A DNA stretch of 64,000 nucleotides, taken from Segetibacter aerophilus. GTDB lineage: Bacteria; Bacteroidota; Bacteroidia; Chitinophagales; Chitinophagaceae. The notes below the pieces were generated by a model, which searched no databases, had not been told where the DNA came from, and saw nothing but the letters and a program-made list of their open reading frames with translations. Of this stretch, positions 32,986 to 41,738 are shown in pieces. The stretch covers positions 62,001-126,000 of the forward strand of contig NZ_BJYT01000001.1 of the NCBI RefSeq assembly GCF_007991655.1. The letters run 5' to 3'. The position numbers and the translations under genes were made by a program. Within the stretch, counting starts at the first letter, position 1, and each line of letters starts with the position of its first letter.

Positions 32986-33603
32986 ATGATCACCTCAACT
33001 AAAAATAGCACCACTATTATTACCGGCTTAACTACGGCTATAGCGGCCTCGCTTTGTTGTATCGCACCTCTATTAACAGTTGTAGGTGGCGCAACTGGTA
33101 TGATCTCTTCGTTTTCGTGGATTGAACCTTTTAGGCCTCATTTCGTAGGATTGACAATATTCGTTTTTGCCTTTGCCTGGTATCAAAAGCTACGGCCGCA
33201 AAAGCAAGCCGACTGCGCATGCGAGGTGGGGAACAAACAATCTTTCTTGCAATCGAAGACACTTCTAAGTATTGTTACTGTCTTAGCATTTGCCATGATC
33301 CTTTTTCCTTACTATGCGGAAGCTTTCTACAAAAAGCCTCAGCAGGCACAAGGAATTACTTTAGAAACGGCTGGTTACAAGCAAGCCGTATTCACTATTA
33401 GTGGTATGACCTGCGAAGGTTGTACCGACCATGTGAATAGTAAGATCACTACAGTTAAGGGAGTAATTAATTATCAGACTTCTTATGATAAGGCAATAAG
33501 CACGGTAAAGTTTGACGGCAGCAAAACCACTATTGACAGTATAGCTGCTGCAATAAATTCCACAGGTTATAGGGTAGTCTCACAAACAATGGTAAAGAAC
33601 TAA
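32986..33603 (+). CDS. Mercury transporter MerTP fusion
   Basis: 205 aa from ATG 32986 (MITSTKNSTTIITGLTTAIA); an in-frame start 15 bases upstream is less likely. MerT-like membrane part with paired cysteines in AASLCCIAPLLTVVGG and a loop CACEVG, a third helix around 90-110, then a MerP-like heavy-metal-associated domain with the GMTCEGCTDHV metal site. Imports Hg(II) or a related soft metal, passing it between Cys pairs. No merA or merR is adjacent; the next gene encodes a GDCCVxC protein, a frequent partner. Could also serve another thiophilic metal. Confidence 0.88.
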   Translation: MITSTKNSTTIITGLTTAIAASLCCIAPLLTVVGGATGMISSFSWIEPFRPHFVGLTIFVFAFAWYQKLRPQKQADCACEVGNKQSFLQSKTLLSIVTVLAFAMILFPYYAEAFYKKPQQAQGITLETAGYKQAVFTISGMTCEGCTDHVNSKITTVKGVINYQTSYDKAISTVKFDGSKTTIDSIAAAINSTGYRVVSQTMVKN

Positions 33604-33818
33604 ATGGAAAAACAATTAGCCTTAACTCAATAATCTCGTGTCCTGTTTGTGGTTACAAGCAGCAAGAGACCATGCCAACAGATGCTTGCGTGTTTTTCTA
33701 CGAGTGTAAAAACTGCCATATAAGACTTAAACCAAAAGAGGGCCACTGCTGTGTTTTTTGTAGTTATGGTTCAGTAAAGTGTCCGCCAATACAAGAAGGA
33801 AGTTCTTGCTGTTCTTAA
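33604..33818 (+). pseudogene. GDCCVxC-type Cys-rich protein with an early frameshift
   Basis: A small Cys-rich protein normally about 70 aa. The body reads SLNSIISCPVCGYKQQETMP, TDACVFFYECKNCHIRLKPK and EGHCCVFCSYGSVKCPPIQE, i.e. the family signature with His in place of Asp (GHCCVFC). There is no start codon in this frame. The only ATG, directly after the MerTP stop, is one base out of frame; one extra A in the A5 run at 33608-33612 would give MEKTISLNSIISCPVCG, exactly the expected N-terminus. So it is a one-base deletion or a sequencing error. The family can contain selenocysteine in other bacteria; here only Cys codons. Confidence 0.75.
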
Positions 33819-33860
33819 AACTTGAGGCGATGAAATTCTCCGGTCTGATAAAAGCTGCCC

Positions 33861-33902
33861 AAAAAAGATGAAAGTACAAGTGAGTGACACAACGATGTTG
33901 AA
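33861..33902 (+). repeat. Repeat family E copy
   Basis: AAAAAAGATGAAAGTACAAG followed by TGAGTGACACAACGATGTTG and AA; matches 22701-22744 at most positions. Confidence 0.7.
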
Positions 33903-34012
33903 AGGAGTTACCTCGTCGATATCACAATGCTTGTAAAAATTCGTTTGTTGTTTTGAAAGTAACTTTGTCGCATAATTTTAATTGCTCACTATCCGTCCGC
34001 AGAAAAAACGCT

Positions 34013-34231
34013 ATGAATATTGACGAGCCAAATAAGGGAAACAATAAGTTGTTGATGAAATACCTGGGGTTAGCTACCCAACTGATGATCAGCCTTGCCC
34101 TCGCCGTTTTTATCGGTTTGAAGTTGGACAAATGGCTCTCATTTTCAACACCTTTGCTCGTATGGATTTTGCCTCTGCTGGTGTTAGTTGGCATGATTTG
34201 GCAGATAATTAAAGACACCTCAAAAAAGTAA
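34013..34231 (+). CDS. atpZ: AtpZ/AtpI-family small membrane protein
   Basis: 72 aa from ATG 34013 (MNIDEPNKGNNKLLMKYLGL); an in-frame start 60 bases earlier gives non-family residues. Two membrane segments: YLGLATQLMISLALAVFIGL with the typical GLKLDKWL turn, and PLLVWILPLLVLVGMIWQII. AtpZ/AtpI proteins assist FoF1 ATP synthase assembly or Mg/Ca transport and normally precede atpB. Here the usual second gene (34233) is present but atpB is not; SprT-like follows instead. Confidence 0.75.
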   Translation: MNIDEPNKGNNKLLMKYLGLATQLMISLALAVFIGLKLDKWLSFSTPLLVWILPLLVLVGMIWQIIKDTSKK

Positions 34232-34232
34232 C

Positions 34233-34625
34233 ATGTTTAATAGAAGTATACTACCACTTGTCGCCATATTTTTAATTGTGGGTGCGCTCATCCTTTTCTT
34301 CCGGAAATTTTTAGAGCAGCACGGCTGCGACTGGCAAGTACTAAGCGCCGGTAATTTGTTTATTTACCTGGTAACCGTTGTCTCCATGCATCTTTTAACA
34401 AAGGGATTAAACGCCGAAAGAACGCAGCTGTTTTTAAGAAATGCATACAGCGGTGTGTTAGTAAAGCTCTTTGCCTGTGCTATCGGAGCTTTCATTTATA
34501 TTTTCGCCTCGGGGAAAAATTTAAACAGACCTGCTTTATTCGCGTGCATGGGCTTGTACCTCGTGTACACTTTCGTAGAGCTTTCAGTAGTAATGAAACA
34601 AAGTAACGCAAAGAAGAATGTCTAA
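34233..34625 (+). CDS. Membrane protein, second gene of an AtpZ-type pair
   Basis: 130 aa, four hydrophobic helices (LPLVAIFLIVGALILFF; LFIYLVTVVSMHLL; VLVKLFACAIGAFIYIF; LFACMGLYLVYTFVELSVVM). The start lies 1 base after the AtpZ stop and the end overlaps the SprT-like gene by 8 bases, so the three genes are tightly coupled. In Bacteroidota ATP synthase operons a hypothetical membrane protein of this size and topology stands between atpZ and atpB; this is probably that family, without the synthase genes. Confidence 0.68.
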   Translation: MFNRSILPLVAIFLIVGALILFFRKFLEQHGCDWQVLSAGNLFIYLVTVVSMHLLTKGLNAERTQLFLRNAYSGVLVKLFACAIGAFIYIFASGKNLNRPALFACMGLYLVYTFVELSVVMKQSNAKKNV

Positions 34626-35235
34626 AACTGAGCATCCGCTACAGGCACTGAACGATTTTTTACCTCCAAACACTTTTCTTCCTGTAGCTGCTTACCTGCA
34701 GCAGTACAAGGTGCACTTAACGATAGCCAGGGAACGCAAAAGTATCTTGGGCGACTATCGCAATGCACACAATAATCGTAACCATAGAATAAGCGTAAAC
34801 GGAAACCTCAATAAATTCTCATTTCTAATTACACTCTTACATGAGCTTGCCCACCTGCTGACTTTTGAAAAATATGGCAACCGGGTTCAGTCGCACGGGC
34901 GGGAATGGAAGACGATCTTCGGGCAGTTGCTTGCGCAGTTTATAAAAAGCAAAGTATTTCCTGCAGACATTGAGCAGGAACTGTTGGCGACCCTGCACAA
35001 CCCGGGAGCAAGCAGTTGCGCTGAGGAAAGCCTGATGCGCACGCTGAGAAATTACGACGCAAAAGCTGAAGGCCAAATGCTAGTTGAAGAAGTGCCACCA
35101 CACGCCCTGTTTAAAATGAAAGATGGAAGGATTTTCAAAAAAGGTGAAAGGCTTAGAAAACGCTACAGATGCGAAGAAGTGGGGACAAAAAAAGTGTATT
35201 TGTTTAGTCCTGTTTTTGAGGTTGAGTTGATTTAA
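34618..35235 (+). CDS. SprT-like zinc metalloprotease-family protein
   Basis: 205 aa. The SprT-like domain occupies about residues 20-110, with the zinc-binding HELAH in ITLLHELAHLLTFEKYG and the third His in QSHGREWKTIFG. The C-terminal part is basic and has MKDGRIFKKGERLRKRYRC, as in Bacteroidota SprT-like proteins. The eukaryotic relative SPRTN cuts DNA-protein crosslinks; bacterial function is unknown. It overlaps the preceding membrane gene by 8 bases. Confidence 0.83.
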   Translation: MSKTEHPLQALNDFLPPNTFLPVAAYLQQYKVHLTIARERKSILGDYRNAHNNRNHRISVNGNLNKFSFLITLLHELAHLLTFEKYGNRVQSHGREWKTIFGQLLAQFIKSKVFPADIEQELLATLHNPGASSCAEESLMRTLRNYDAKAEGQMLVEEVPPHALFKMKDGRIFKKGERLRKRYRCEEVGTKKVYLFSPVFEVELI

Positions 35236-35265
35236 TTATGCAATCACAGTGAACACTTTATCCAT

Positions 35266-35760
35266 TTAAAGCTTCTTCAGCATCCACACGTCACAACCAA
35301 AGTGACCTGTGTTGCCCAAAGGGGCGTTGAGATATTCAAAGCCAAACTTTTCATACACACTTACCGCTTTTCTTAGTTCTGGCATTGTCTCAATATACAC
35401 CTGTAGATAACCATAGTGCTTTGCAAATTCAAGAGATTTATCTATTAACAGCTTTCCCAAACCTTTGCCTCGTGCTGCAGGTTGTAAATACATTTTAACC
35501 AGTTCGCAAGTATCTGCGGGCAAACCTGTTGAAGGATAAATGCCTGCGCCTCCCAATATCTTACCATCCTTTTCTGCAACAAAATATATGCTGCCCGGTT
35601 CCTGGAACATTTCGTAGAGATGATCTGTAGTGTTATCAAAGAAAACCGTCCCGGGTTTATTTGCACCAAACTCGGCAAGACTTGAACGGATGATGGAAGC
35701 CAGCATATTATTATCCTTCAGCTCAATTTTTCTTATTAAAATATCATTTTCTATTTGCAT
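35266..35760 (-). CDS. GNAT family N-acetyltransferase
   Basis: 164 aa with the acetyl-CoA binding motif A as LQPAARGKGLGKLLIDKSLE (R-x-x-G-x-G/L), preceded by ILGGAGIYPSTG and CELVKMYLQ and followed by motif B-like YVYIETMPELRKAVSVYEKF. Start ATG at 35760. Substrate is not deducible. Convergent with the SprT-like gene and followed in the same direction, upstream, by the GAF protein. Confidence 0.88.
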   Translation of the reverse strand: MQIENDILIRKIELKDNNMLASIIRSSLAEFGANKPGTVFFDNTTDHLYEMFQEPGSIYFVAEKDGKILGGAGIYPSTGLPADTCELVKMYLQPAARGKGLGKLLIDKSLEFAKHYGYLQVYIETMPELRKAVSVYEKFGFEYLNAPLGNTGHFGCDVWMLKKL

Positions 35761-35830
35761 GAAAACTTAGAGCTTTGATTGTTTTAAGTAGCGATTTTAC
35801 AAACATGGATAAAGAGAATTACAGCTCATT

Positions 35831-36304
35831 TTAGAACTTTAGCAGGTCTACGATTTCCTCGAGGTATCTTTTGTCAATTTCATCGAACAGGTCATACTCC
35901 ACACTGTCTACATCGAGCACTGCAACTACCTGCTTATCTTTTTTAATTGGAACTACAATCTCAGATTTAGACAAACTGCTACAAGCAATATGACCGGGAA
36001 ACTTTTCTACATCGGGGACTATCAAAGTTGTTGCTTGTTGCCAGGCTGCGCCACAAACGCCCCTGCCTTTAGCTATTCTTGTGCAGGCAACCGGCCCTTG
36101 AAAAGGAGCAAGCACCAACTCGTCATTTTTCACTACATAAAAACCTACCCAAAGCCAATTGAACTGCTCTTTTAGTGCGGCCGCTACATTACCCATGTTT
36201 GCGACCACATCGGGTTCCCCGGTTAACAAACCTTCTATCTGAGGAACGAGTGCTTTGTATTGCTCTTCTTTGCTTCCTTGTATAATATTTAAATCCTCGG
36301 CCAT
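35831..36304 (-). CDS. Free methionine-(R)-sulfoxide reductase (GAF domain)
   Basis: 157 aa from ATG 36304; a longer in-frame start 42 bases upstream would overlap the promoter. Single GAF domain of the fRMsr type: NWLWVGFYVVKNDELVLAPF, QGPVACTRIAKGRGVCGAAW, LIVPDVEKFPGHIACSSLSK and VVAVLDVDSVEYDLFDEIDK. The three cysteines corresponding to yeast and E. coli fRMsr (in VACTRI, GVCGAA and IACSSL) are present, so it should reduce free Met-R-sulfoxide with thioredoxin. Confidence 0.85.
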   Translation of the reverse strand: MAEDLNIIQGSKEEQYKALVPQIEGLLTGEPDVVANMGNVAAALKEQFNWLWVGFYVVKNDELVLAPFQGPVACTRIAKGRGVCGAAWQQATTLIVPDVEKFPGHIACSSLSKSEIVVPIKKDKQVVAVLDVDSVEYDLFDEIDKRYLEEIVDLLKF

Positions 36305-36319
36305 AGTATTATTTGGCTG

Positions 36320-36327
36320 CAAAGATA
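36320..36327 (-). promoter_or_regulatory. Bacteroidota -7 element for fRMsr
   Basis: On the minus strand TATCTTTG, an exact match to the TAnnTTTG element of Bacteroidota sigma-A promoters, 15 bases upstream of ATG 36304. No well-spaced -33 TTG is visible. Supports the shorter start. Confidence 0.5.
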
Positions 36328-36525
36328 AATTAAGTGGGCACGCCAACCTCGCTTTAAGCGGTCGTGTTTAACGAGCTTTATTTCTTTTTACTGATACGCT
36401 AAACAGCAACGAATAATTGAGTTAAAGGGTCCGCAAATAGTAAGATTTCAATTAAATATTTTACCTGGTTAAAATCCGGCTTTAATATTATCCCGTAGAT
36501 ACTTCAAACAAATAAAATACTAGAA

Positions 36526-37089
36526 ATGAAAGCATTAGCTCTAAAAAAAGGGATAACATTCGCGTTTATGTTATTGATTACAGGTGCAACATTTGCACAA
36601 TCAGAAAAAACAATGATGGTTGGTGGAGCAGCAATGTACCCATCAAAAAACATCGTTGAAAACGCGGTAAATAGCAAGGATCATACAACGTTGGTTGCAG
36701 CAGTAAAAGCGGCCGGTTTAGTAGAAACATTACAGAGTGCAGGACCGTTTACAGTTTTTGCACCAACTAACCAGGCGTTCAATAAACTACCTGCAGGTAC
36801 AGTAGAAACTTTGCTTAAGCCAGAAAATAAAGATAAGCTGACTTCTGTGCTTACTTATCATGTTGTTGCTGGTAACATTAGCAGTTCAGCACTGATGGGT
36901 ATGATTAAGAAGAATGGTGGTACGTTTAAAGCAAAAACTGTTCAGGGTGGCGAGTTAACTTTTATGATGAAAGGAAACAATATCATTGTAACAGATGAGA
37001 AAGGCGGAATGAGTAAAGTAACTATTAAGGATGTAAATCAAAGCAATGGAGTTATTCATGTAGTTGATACTGTTCTTTTACCGAAGTAA
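36526..37089 (+). CDS. Secreted fasciclin (FAS1) domain protein
   Basis: 187 aa. Signal peptide about 1-24 (ITFAFMLLITGATFAQ). One FAS1 domain: HTTLVAAVKAAGLVETLQSA, GPFTVFAPTNQAFNKLPAGT, LTSVLTYHVVAGNISS and the C-terminal NGVIHVVDTVLLPK are consensus blocks. FAS1 proteins mediate adhesion at the cell surface or in the envelope. It stands alone between fRMsr and the convergent AI-2E family gene and has its own terminator. Confidence 0.92.
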   Translation: MKALALKKGITFAFMLLITGATFAQSEKTMMVGGAAMYPSKNIVENAVNSKDHTTLVAAVKAAGLVETLQSAGPFTVFAPTNQAFNKLPAGTVETLLKPENKDKLTSVLTYHVVAGNISSSALMGMIKKNGGTFKAKTVQGGELTFMMKGNNIIVTDEKGGMSKVTIKDVNQSNGVIHVVDTVLLPK

Positions 37090-37111
37090 AAGTTAGCGGA
37101 GTTTTGAATGG

Positions 37112-37138
37112 AAGGGGGCCAGCAATGGCTCCTTTTTT
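37112..37138 (+). terminator. Intrinsic terminator of the fasciclin gene
   Basis: AAGGGGGCCA and TGGCTCCTTT pair over 10 positions (two G-U) around a GCAA tetraloop, followed by a T6 run; starts 23 bases after the stop codon. Confidence 0.75.
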
Positions 37139-37148
37139 ATTGGTATTA

Positions 37149-38294
37149 CTATGCAGGTTTAACTGCATTTGCTTCTTCAACTACCTCTTCCTTTTTTACT
37201 TCTGCCGGCATTTTGCCCTGTTGTTCTTCATCTTTTTCATCGCCCAGCAAAAGACCCCATGGTTTGAGGCTTTCAATTCTGTCGAATACAACCTTAGCAA
37301 TAGCAATTACAGGAATTGACAAAAACATTCCCGGGATACCCCAAAACATTTCGCCAATAATAACTCCTAATAAAGTAATCAAGGCATTGATTTTAACCTT
37401 GGATCCAACAATCACGGGGAGCAGAATATTGCTGTCTATCAGGTGCATTACTACTATGGTTACCATCACCAATACGATCTTGGTTGTCGTAGCCGCGCTC
37501 CCAATGGTAATTAGCGTGCTGAGCACGAGCGAGGTAAATATTCCTATGTAAGGAATAATGTTAAACAGGCCTGTTATAAGACCCAACAACACGGCGTATT
37601 TAATACCGATAATCGAGAAAGCAATACAACAAGCTATTGCAACAATGGCCATTTCAAGTAAGAGCCCAAGGATATATTTCCGGATGATGTTTTGTACCTG
37701 TGCAACAATATCATACACTGTCTCAGAATTTTCTTCTGCAAAAACAGCCACCAAAAATTTTATAATCAGCTTGCGATAAAACAACAGGAAGAATGTGTCG
37801 ATCATTACAAAAACAAGAAACAATAAAATAGACGATAGTGAAAGTACGGTAGCACCGATCATCGATGTGCTTGCCGACATCATTTTATCTGTCGCGTTGT
37901 GCACGTACCTGATTTGCTTCGCCGTGTTAATGTGAAAAGTTTTTCCTATCCACGTGTGAATGTCATCGAGGGTGGCTGCAAATTGTACTTTAAATAGAGG
38001 CCAGTCTTGCGCAAGATCAGATAGTTGAGAGCCGACAAAGTAAACAATTAGGGAAACGAATACAATCAACAGGATAACGGCCAAACCCGAAGAAGCACTT
38101 CTTGGTAGTTTGAGCCTTTTTTCCGCAAGATCTGCAACAGGCAAAAGCACGATTGAAAAGAGAAAAGAAAACAGAAGGGGTGAAAGGACTTGTTTGCCTA
38201 AAATAAAAATGTACCCTAGCGCGATCAGGCTCACGAGTATCATTGCCAGCTTAGTATAGAAGGGTGCGTTGAAGGGCTTGCTTGAAGTAGTCAT
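37149..38294 (-). CDS. AI-2E family transporter (UPF0118)
   Basis: 381 aa from ATG 38294 (MTTSSKPFNAPFYTKLAMIL); the frame is open for 76 more codons upstream but those residues are not family-like and include repeat E. Eight or so membrane segments; typical blocks are LSPLLFSFLFSIVLLPVADL, ILFLVFVMIDTFFLLFYR, ALLGLITGLFNIIPYIG-type VLLGLITGLFNIIPYIGIF and the C-terminal GMFLSIPVIAIAKVVFDRIE. Members export small solutes; autoinducer-2 transport is shown only for a few. The tail is charged (KKEEVVEEANAVKPA). Confidence 0.88.
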   Translation of the reverse strand: MTTSSKPFNAPFYTKLAMILVSLIALGYIFILGKQVLSPLLFSFLFSIVLLPVADLAEKRLKLPRSASSGLAVILLIVFVSLIVYFVGSQLSDLAQDWPLFKVQFAATLDDIHTWIGKTFHINTAKQIRYVHNATDKMMSASTSMIGATVLSLSSILLFLVFVMIDTFFLLFYRKLIIKFLVAVFAEENSETVYDIVAQVQNIIRKYILGLLLEMAIVAIACCIAFSIIGIKYAVLLGLITGLFNIIPYIGIFTSLVLSTLITIGSAATTTKIVLVMVTIVVMHLIDSNILLPVIVGSKVKINALITLLGVIIGEMFWGIPGMFLSIPVIAIAKVVFDRIESLKPWGLLLGDEKDEEQQGKMPAEVKKEEVVEEANAVKPA

Positions 38295-38487
38295 TATCGA
38301 TTTTGCTGTTAATTTAAATCCTATTGAAAAAGATTGATTGCTAACAAGAGGCTTGAAACGAAAAACCATGCCCCTGGCAATATGTTGAAAACAGGTATGA
38401 GATGAAACTACAAAAAACGAGGCTGCATTAAAAGTGGGTGCAAACGCACGGAGCGCGACATCCATTTTCGCATTAACAAAATCTGTT

Positions 38488-38531
38488 GAAAAAAGAATGA
38501 AAGCTTGAACGGAGCGCCGCAACGATGCTGA
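38488..38531 (+). repeat. Repeat family E copy (diverged)
   Basis: GAAAAAAGAATGAAAGCTTG followed by AACGGAGCGCCGCAACGATG and CTGA. The 302-base gap 38295-38596 holds this and the desaturase terminator only. Confidence 0.55.
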
Positions 38532-38553
38532 TTAAATATCGAAAAGTTCAGGA

Positions 38554-38582
38554 CAAAAAAAACCTGAAACTTTCGCTTCAGG
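38554..38582 (-). terminator. Intrinsic terminator of the desaturase gene
   Basis: On the minus strand CCTGAA (38582-38577), an 8-base loop, TTCAGG (38568-38563) and then a T8 run, 15 bases after the stop codon at 38597. Confidence 0.75.
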
Positions 38583-38596
38583 CCTTCTTTATCCAA

Positions 38597-39649
38597 CTAG
38601 TTGGTTGATATAATCTTTTCCTTTTTGGTATTAACGTATGGTTCGTGGTGGTCTTTATAAAACTGCTTTTTTGAGTCTCTGTAGAATGAAACCGCGCCAA
38701 CCATGCTCATAAATTTTATATAGTACCAGGCGAAATCAATTTGATATGGCTTGAAACCTGAACGTGCACTTTTAGGATATAAGTGGTGATTGTTGTGCCA
38801 TTCTCCTGCCACTATTCCAGGCCAGAGTTGATTGATCGACATGTCGTTTCTGTTATAATCGACACCTTCAGTACGCTTGTCCTGACCTTTTCCATGACCT
38901 TCATAGTTAAAAGTGCGAACGCCCACTGCCCAAACTCCAGCACCACCAAATAATGCACAAGCCAGACCATGACCACCAATAAGGAAAAAAACAAGATACC
39001 AGAAACCCCAGTTCAGGGCAATGCCAGCAAGGGTGCGCCAAGGGTTAGCAACGGATCCCCATTGTAGATATTGAGCGTAGGTATTTGGATTTACCCCTGT
39101 ATGCTTCATGAGAACAAGGGCACGATTATAATCTGCCTCAGAAAGATTTCTATTGATAGGCTGATGATTAACATCAGCAAGAAAGCAATATAAAAAACCA
39201 GCATTTGCATTGTAAGGATCTCCGGGCTCATCTGACTTTGCGTGGTGCACATGATGGGAGAGAGCGTAAATTTCTTCAGGAATCGCTTTTAGTGTGAGGT
39301 TCTGGGTAAAGAAGCGCCAGAAATTGTTGCGGAATTTATAAGCCCTGTGCGTGCAGTATCTATGATGCCAGATAGTACCATGAGTACCCATGATGATCAT
39401 ACTATAAACAAACGCTGCAGCAAAACGGGGCCAGGTAAAGTATTTGAAAATAAAAAGAAAAAGAAACGGAGCCAAACAAACTACGGTTAGCCAACTAATA
39501 AAAGGAAGCCAGTTTTTCTTTGTTTTAAAGATGTTTAACCTCGAGAAAAACTCTCTTAAAATTTGACCGGGAGTAGGCTTTACTAAGTTTCCCGTAGTGT
39601 CTTTCCAACCATAGGATGGTTCTTCGAGGATGTAATCTAATAATGGCAT
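38597..39649 (-). CDS. Fatty acid desaturase (acyl-CoA/acyl-lipid delta-9 type)
   Basis: 350 aa from ATG 39649 (MPLLDYILEEPSYGWKD); a start 33 bases upstream only adds hydrophobic residues. Integral membrane di-iron desaturase with three His boxes: HRYCTHRAYKF, HHVHHAKSDEPGDP and WHNNHHLYPKSARSG. Four or more membrane helices (ICLAPFLFLFIFKYF-like VVCLAPFLFLFIFKYF and WGFWYLVFFLIGGHGLACAL). Inserts a cis double bond in acyl chains for membrane fluidity. No electron-donor gene nearby. Confidence 0.9.
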   Translation of the reverse strand: MPLLDYILEEPSYGWKDTTGNLVKPTPGQILREFFSRLNIFKTKKNWLPFISWLTVVCLAPFLFLFIFKYFTWPRFAAAFVYSMIIMGTHGTIWHHRYCTHRAYKFRNNFWRFFTQNLTLKAIPEEIYALSHHVHHAKSDEPGDPYNANAGFLYCFLADVNHQPINRNLSEADYNRALVLMKHTGVNPNTYAQYLQWGSVANPWRTLAGIALNWGFWYLVFFLIGGHGLACALFGGAGVWAVGVRTFNYEGHGKGQDKRTEGVDYNRNDMSINQLWPGIVAGEWHNNHHLYPKSARSGFKPYQIDFAWYYIKFMSMVGAVSFYRDSKKQFYKDHHEPYVNTKKEKIISTN

Positions 39650-40012
39650 TAGTAGTAAGAATAAATATAAATAAAGGGTCAAGCTACCTTTTTTACATTG
39701 ATAAACGGTTAATTATCAGGATAATCTTTTGTTATTGCAGGATGAAATTGAGATGGTATTTCGGATAGCTCTAACACCCATTCCTTTAGATATGATTTAA
39801 AAAGGATATCTAGAAGTAACCTTTATGATAATAAAGACTGATTTTAAGTATCACCATATTCTTGCATGCTTGTTTTGATGATCAAAAAATGAAAAATGAA
39901 ATACTAAAGCGATGCGCAGAACGCTTGTACAAAAAGCCTTGTTCTACATTTGCGATAGTTTTACTGCAAGGGGCAAGAGCAGCTCTTGCGATATAAATAG
40001 TAGCCCATTAAA
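39650..40012. other. Gene-free divergent intergenic region
   Basis: 363 bases between the divergently transcribed desaturase and SBP genes. It is AT-rich and must contain both promoters, but I find no good TAnnTTTG match, repeat or RNA structure beyond a short GATAA/TTATC pair near 39709-39718. Confidence 0.4.
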
Positions 40013-41692
40013 ATGCATCAACAAAAAGAACCCACATTAGGTAGCCTGATAAGTCGGGAAGTTTATATTCAGGCTTATTGTTTCATTATCATTCTTTGTT
40101 TTGTCGTATCTGGATGTGGAACGCGTAGCACTAATGATAAGCAGGTTTTCTCTTTTAATCTAACTGAAGGTGTCTCTACATTAGATCCGGCTTTTGCTAA
40201 AAGCCAGGCAACGATATGGACAAGCCATCAGCTATACAATACTTTGGTCGAAACCGACAGTAACCTCAACATTGTTCCCTCCATTGCAAAAAGTTGGGAA
40301 GTCGACAACGAGCGGTTGCTATACACTTTTCATTTACGACAAGATGTACGCTTTCATGATAACGAAGCATTTGAGGAAGGAAAGGGTAGAAGGCTAGTGG
40401 CGGAAGACGTTGTGTATAGTTTGTCGAGGATTATAAATAAATCGACGGCTAGCAGTGGCGCCTGGATTTTTAATAACCGGGTTGATAGTTTGCATCCTTT
40501 CACTACCGTTAATGACTCCACTTTTCAGCTAAAACTCCTTCGCCCTTTTCATCCCATTTTAGGCATTTTAACTATGCCCTATTGCAGCATTATTCCGAAG
40601 GAAGTGGTTGAAAAATATGGAAAAGATTTCCGCAGTCATCCATGTGGAACGGGTCCGTTTCAATTCAGGTTCTGGGAAGAAGGGCAAGCGCTTGTGTTGC
40701 ATAAAAACCCTCACTACTTTGAAAAAGATGATAAAGGAAACCAACTGCCTTATCTCGACGCGGTAAAAATTTCTTTTCTCGATAGCAGGGCTACAGAATT
40801 TCTAGCTTTTCAACAAGGCCAATTAAGTTTTGTAAACGATATTGATCCGTCGTTTAAAGATGAGGTGTTGACTAAAGCAGGTGAGCTTAGGGAAGACTGG
40901 CGACAAAAAATAGTGTTGAATAAACATGCTTACCTGAATACTGAATACCTGGGCATTTTGGTAGATGAAAAAAAGGCCCAAATCAAAAGTTCTCCCCTAC
41001 AAATAAAAGCAGTTCGACAGGCGATCAACAGTTCTATAAATCGCCACAAACTCATGATGTACATGCGCAACTCAATAGGCATTGCAGCTGAGGGTGGTTT
41101 TGTGCCGGCAGGACTACCGTCGAGAAATGCTGAATTGGTAAAAGGTTATCCGTACGATCCGGCAAAGGCGCGAAGGCTATTGAAAGAAGCTGGTTTTGAA
41201 AACGGAAAAAATATGCCTGCGATTACTTTGCTCACCATTCCTATATACGCAGACATTGGCAGCTTTGTGGCTAAGCAGTTGGAGGAAACGGGTATTAAAG
41301 TACAGGTTGAGGTGATTCAGAAAAGCTTATTGCTCGAGCAGACTGCCAAATCAAAAGCGCCGTTCTTTCGTGGTAGCTGGATTGCAGATTACCCTGATGC
41401 GGAAAATTACATGGCAATGTTTTATAGTAAGAATCCTGCCCCTCCAAATTATACCCGCTATAAAAATCCGGCTTTTGATGTTTTATATGAAAAATCATTA
41501 CTAGAGAATAATGATAGCACCAGGTTCAGTTTATATCGGCAAATGGATCAACTTGTAATAAATGATGCTCCTGTCGTTCCGTTATTTTATGATATGGCTA
41601 TTCATCTCGTTAATAAGAACGTACAGGGCATAAGACCTAATGCATTAAATCTGCTCGAACTACGATGGGTTAAGATTTCGAACAAGGAGTAG
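40013..41692 (+). CDS. Peptide-type ABC substrate-binding lipoprotein (SBP_bac_5)
   Basis: 559 aa. The signal sequence ends in the lipobox VVSGC (Cys35), so it is anchored to a membrane. Family 5 extracellular solute-binding fold: FSFNLTEGVSTLDPAFAKSQ, YTFHLRQDVRFHDNEAFEEG, PHPCGTGPFQF-like SHPCGTGPFQFRFWEEGQAL, AVRQAINSSINRHKLM and KGYPYDPAKARRLLKEAGF are consensus blocks. Typical cargo is oligopeptides, nickel or other small ligands. No permease or ATPase genes are beside it, so it works with components encoded elsewhere or alone. Confidence 0.9.
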   Translation: MHQQKEPTLGSLISREVYIQAYCFIIILCFVVSGCGTRSTNDKQVFSFNLTEGVSTLDPAFAKSQATIWTSHQLYNTLVETDSNLNIVPSIAKSWEVDNERLLYTFHLRQDVRFHDNEAFEEGKGRRLVAEDVVYSLSRIINKSTASSGAWIFNNRVDSLHPFTTVNDSTFQLKLLRPFHPILGILTMPYCSIIPKEVVEKYGKDFRSHPCGTGPFQFRFWEEGQALVLHKNPHYFEKDDKGNQLPYLDAVKISFLDSRATEFLAFQQGQLSFVNDIDPSFKDEVLTKAGELREDWRQKIVLNKHAYLNTEYLGILVDEKKAQIKSSPLQIKAVRQAINSSINRHKLMMYMRNSIGIAAEGGFVPAGLPSRNAELVKGYPYDPAKARRLLKEAGFENGKNMPAITLLTIPIYADIGSFVAKQLEETGIKVQVEVIQKSLLLEQTAKSKAPFFRGSWIADYPDAENYMAMFYSKNPAPPNYTRYKNPAFDVLYEKSLLENNDSTRFSLYRQMDQLVINDAPVVPLFYDMAIHLVNKNVQGIRPNALNLLELRWVKISNKE

Positions 41693-41738
41693 AAGGGAAC
41701 TAAATTTCAAATGAACTGTCACACTAAATCAAACAAAA

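Noticed and set aside
37108-37551. Plus-strand ORF of 147 residues
   Set aside because: Antisense of the AI-2E family transporter; Ser/Thr/Pro-rich shadow composition.
38295-38522. N-terminal extension of the AI-2E transporter gene
   Set aside because: Covers a dispersed repeat copy and lacks family residues; ATG at 38294 gives the normal N-terminus.
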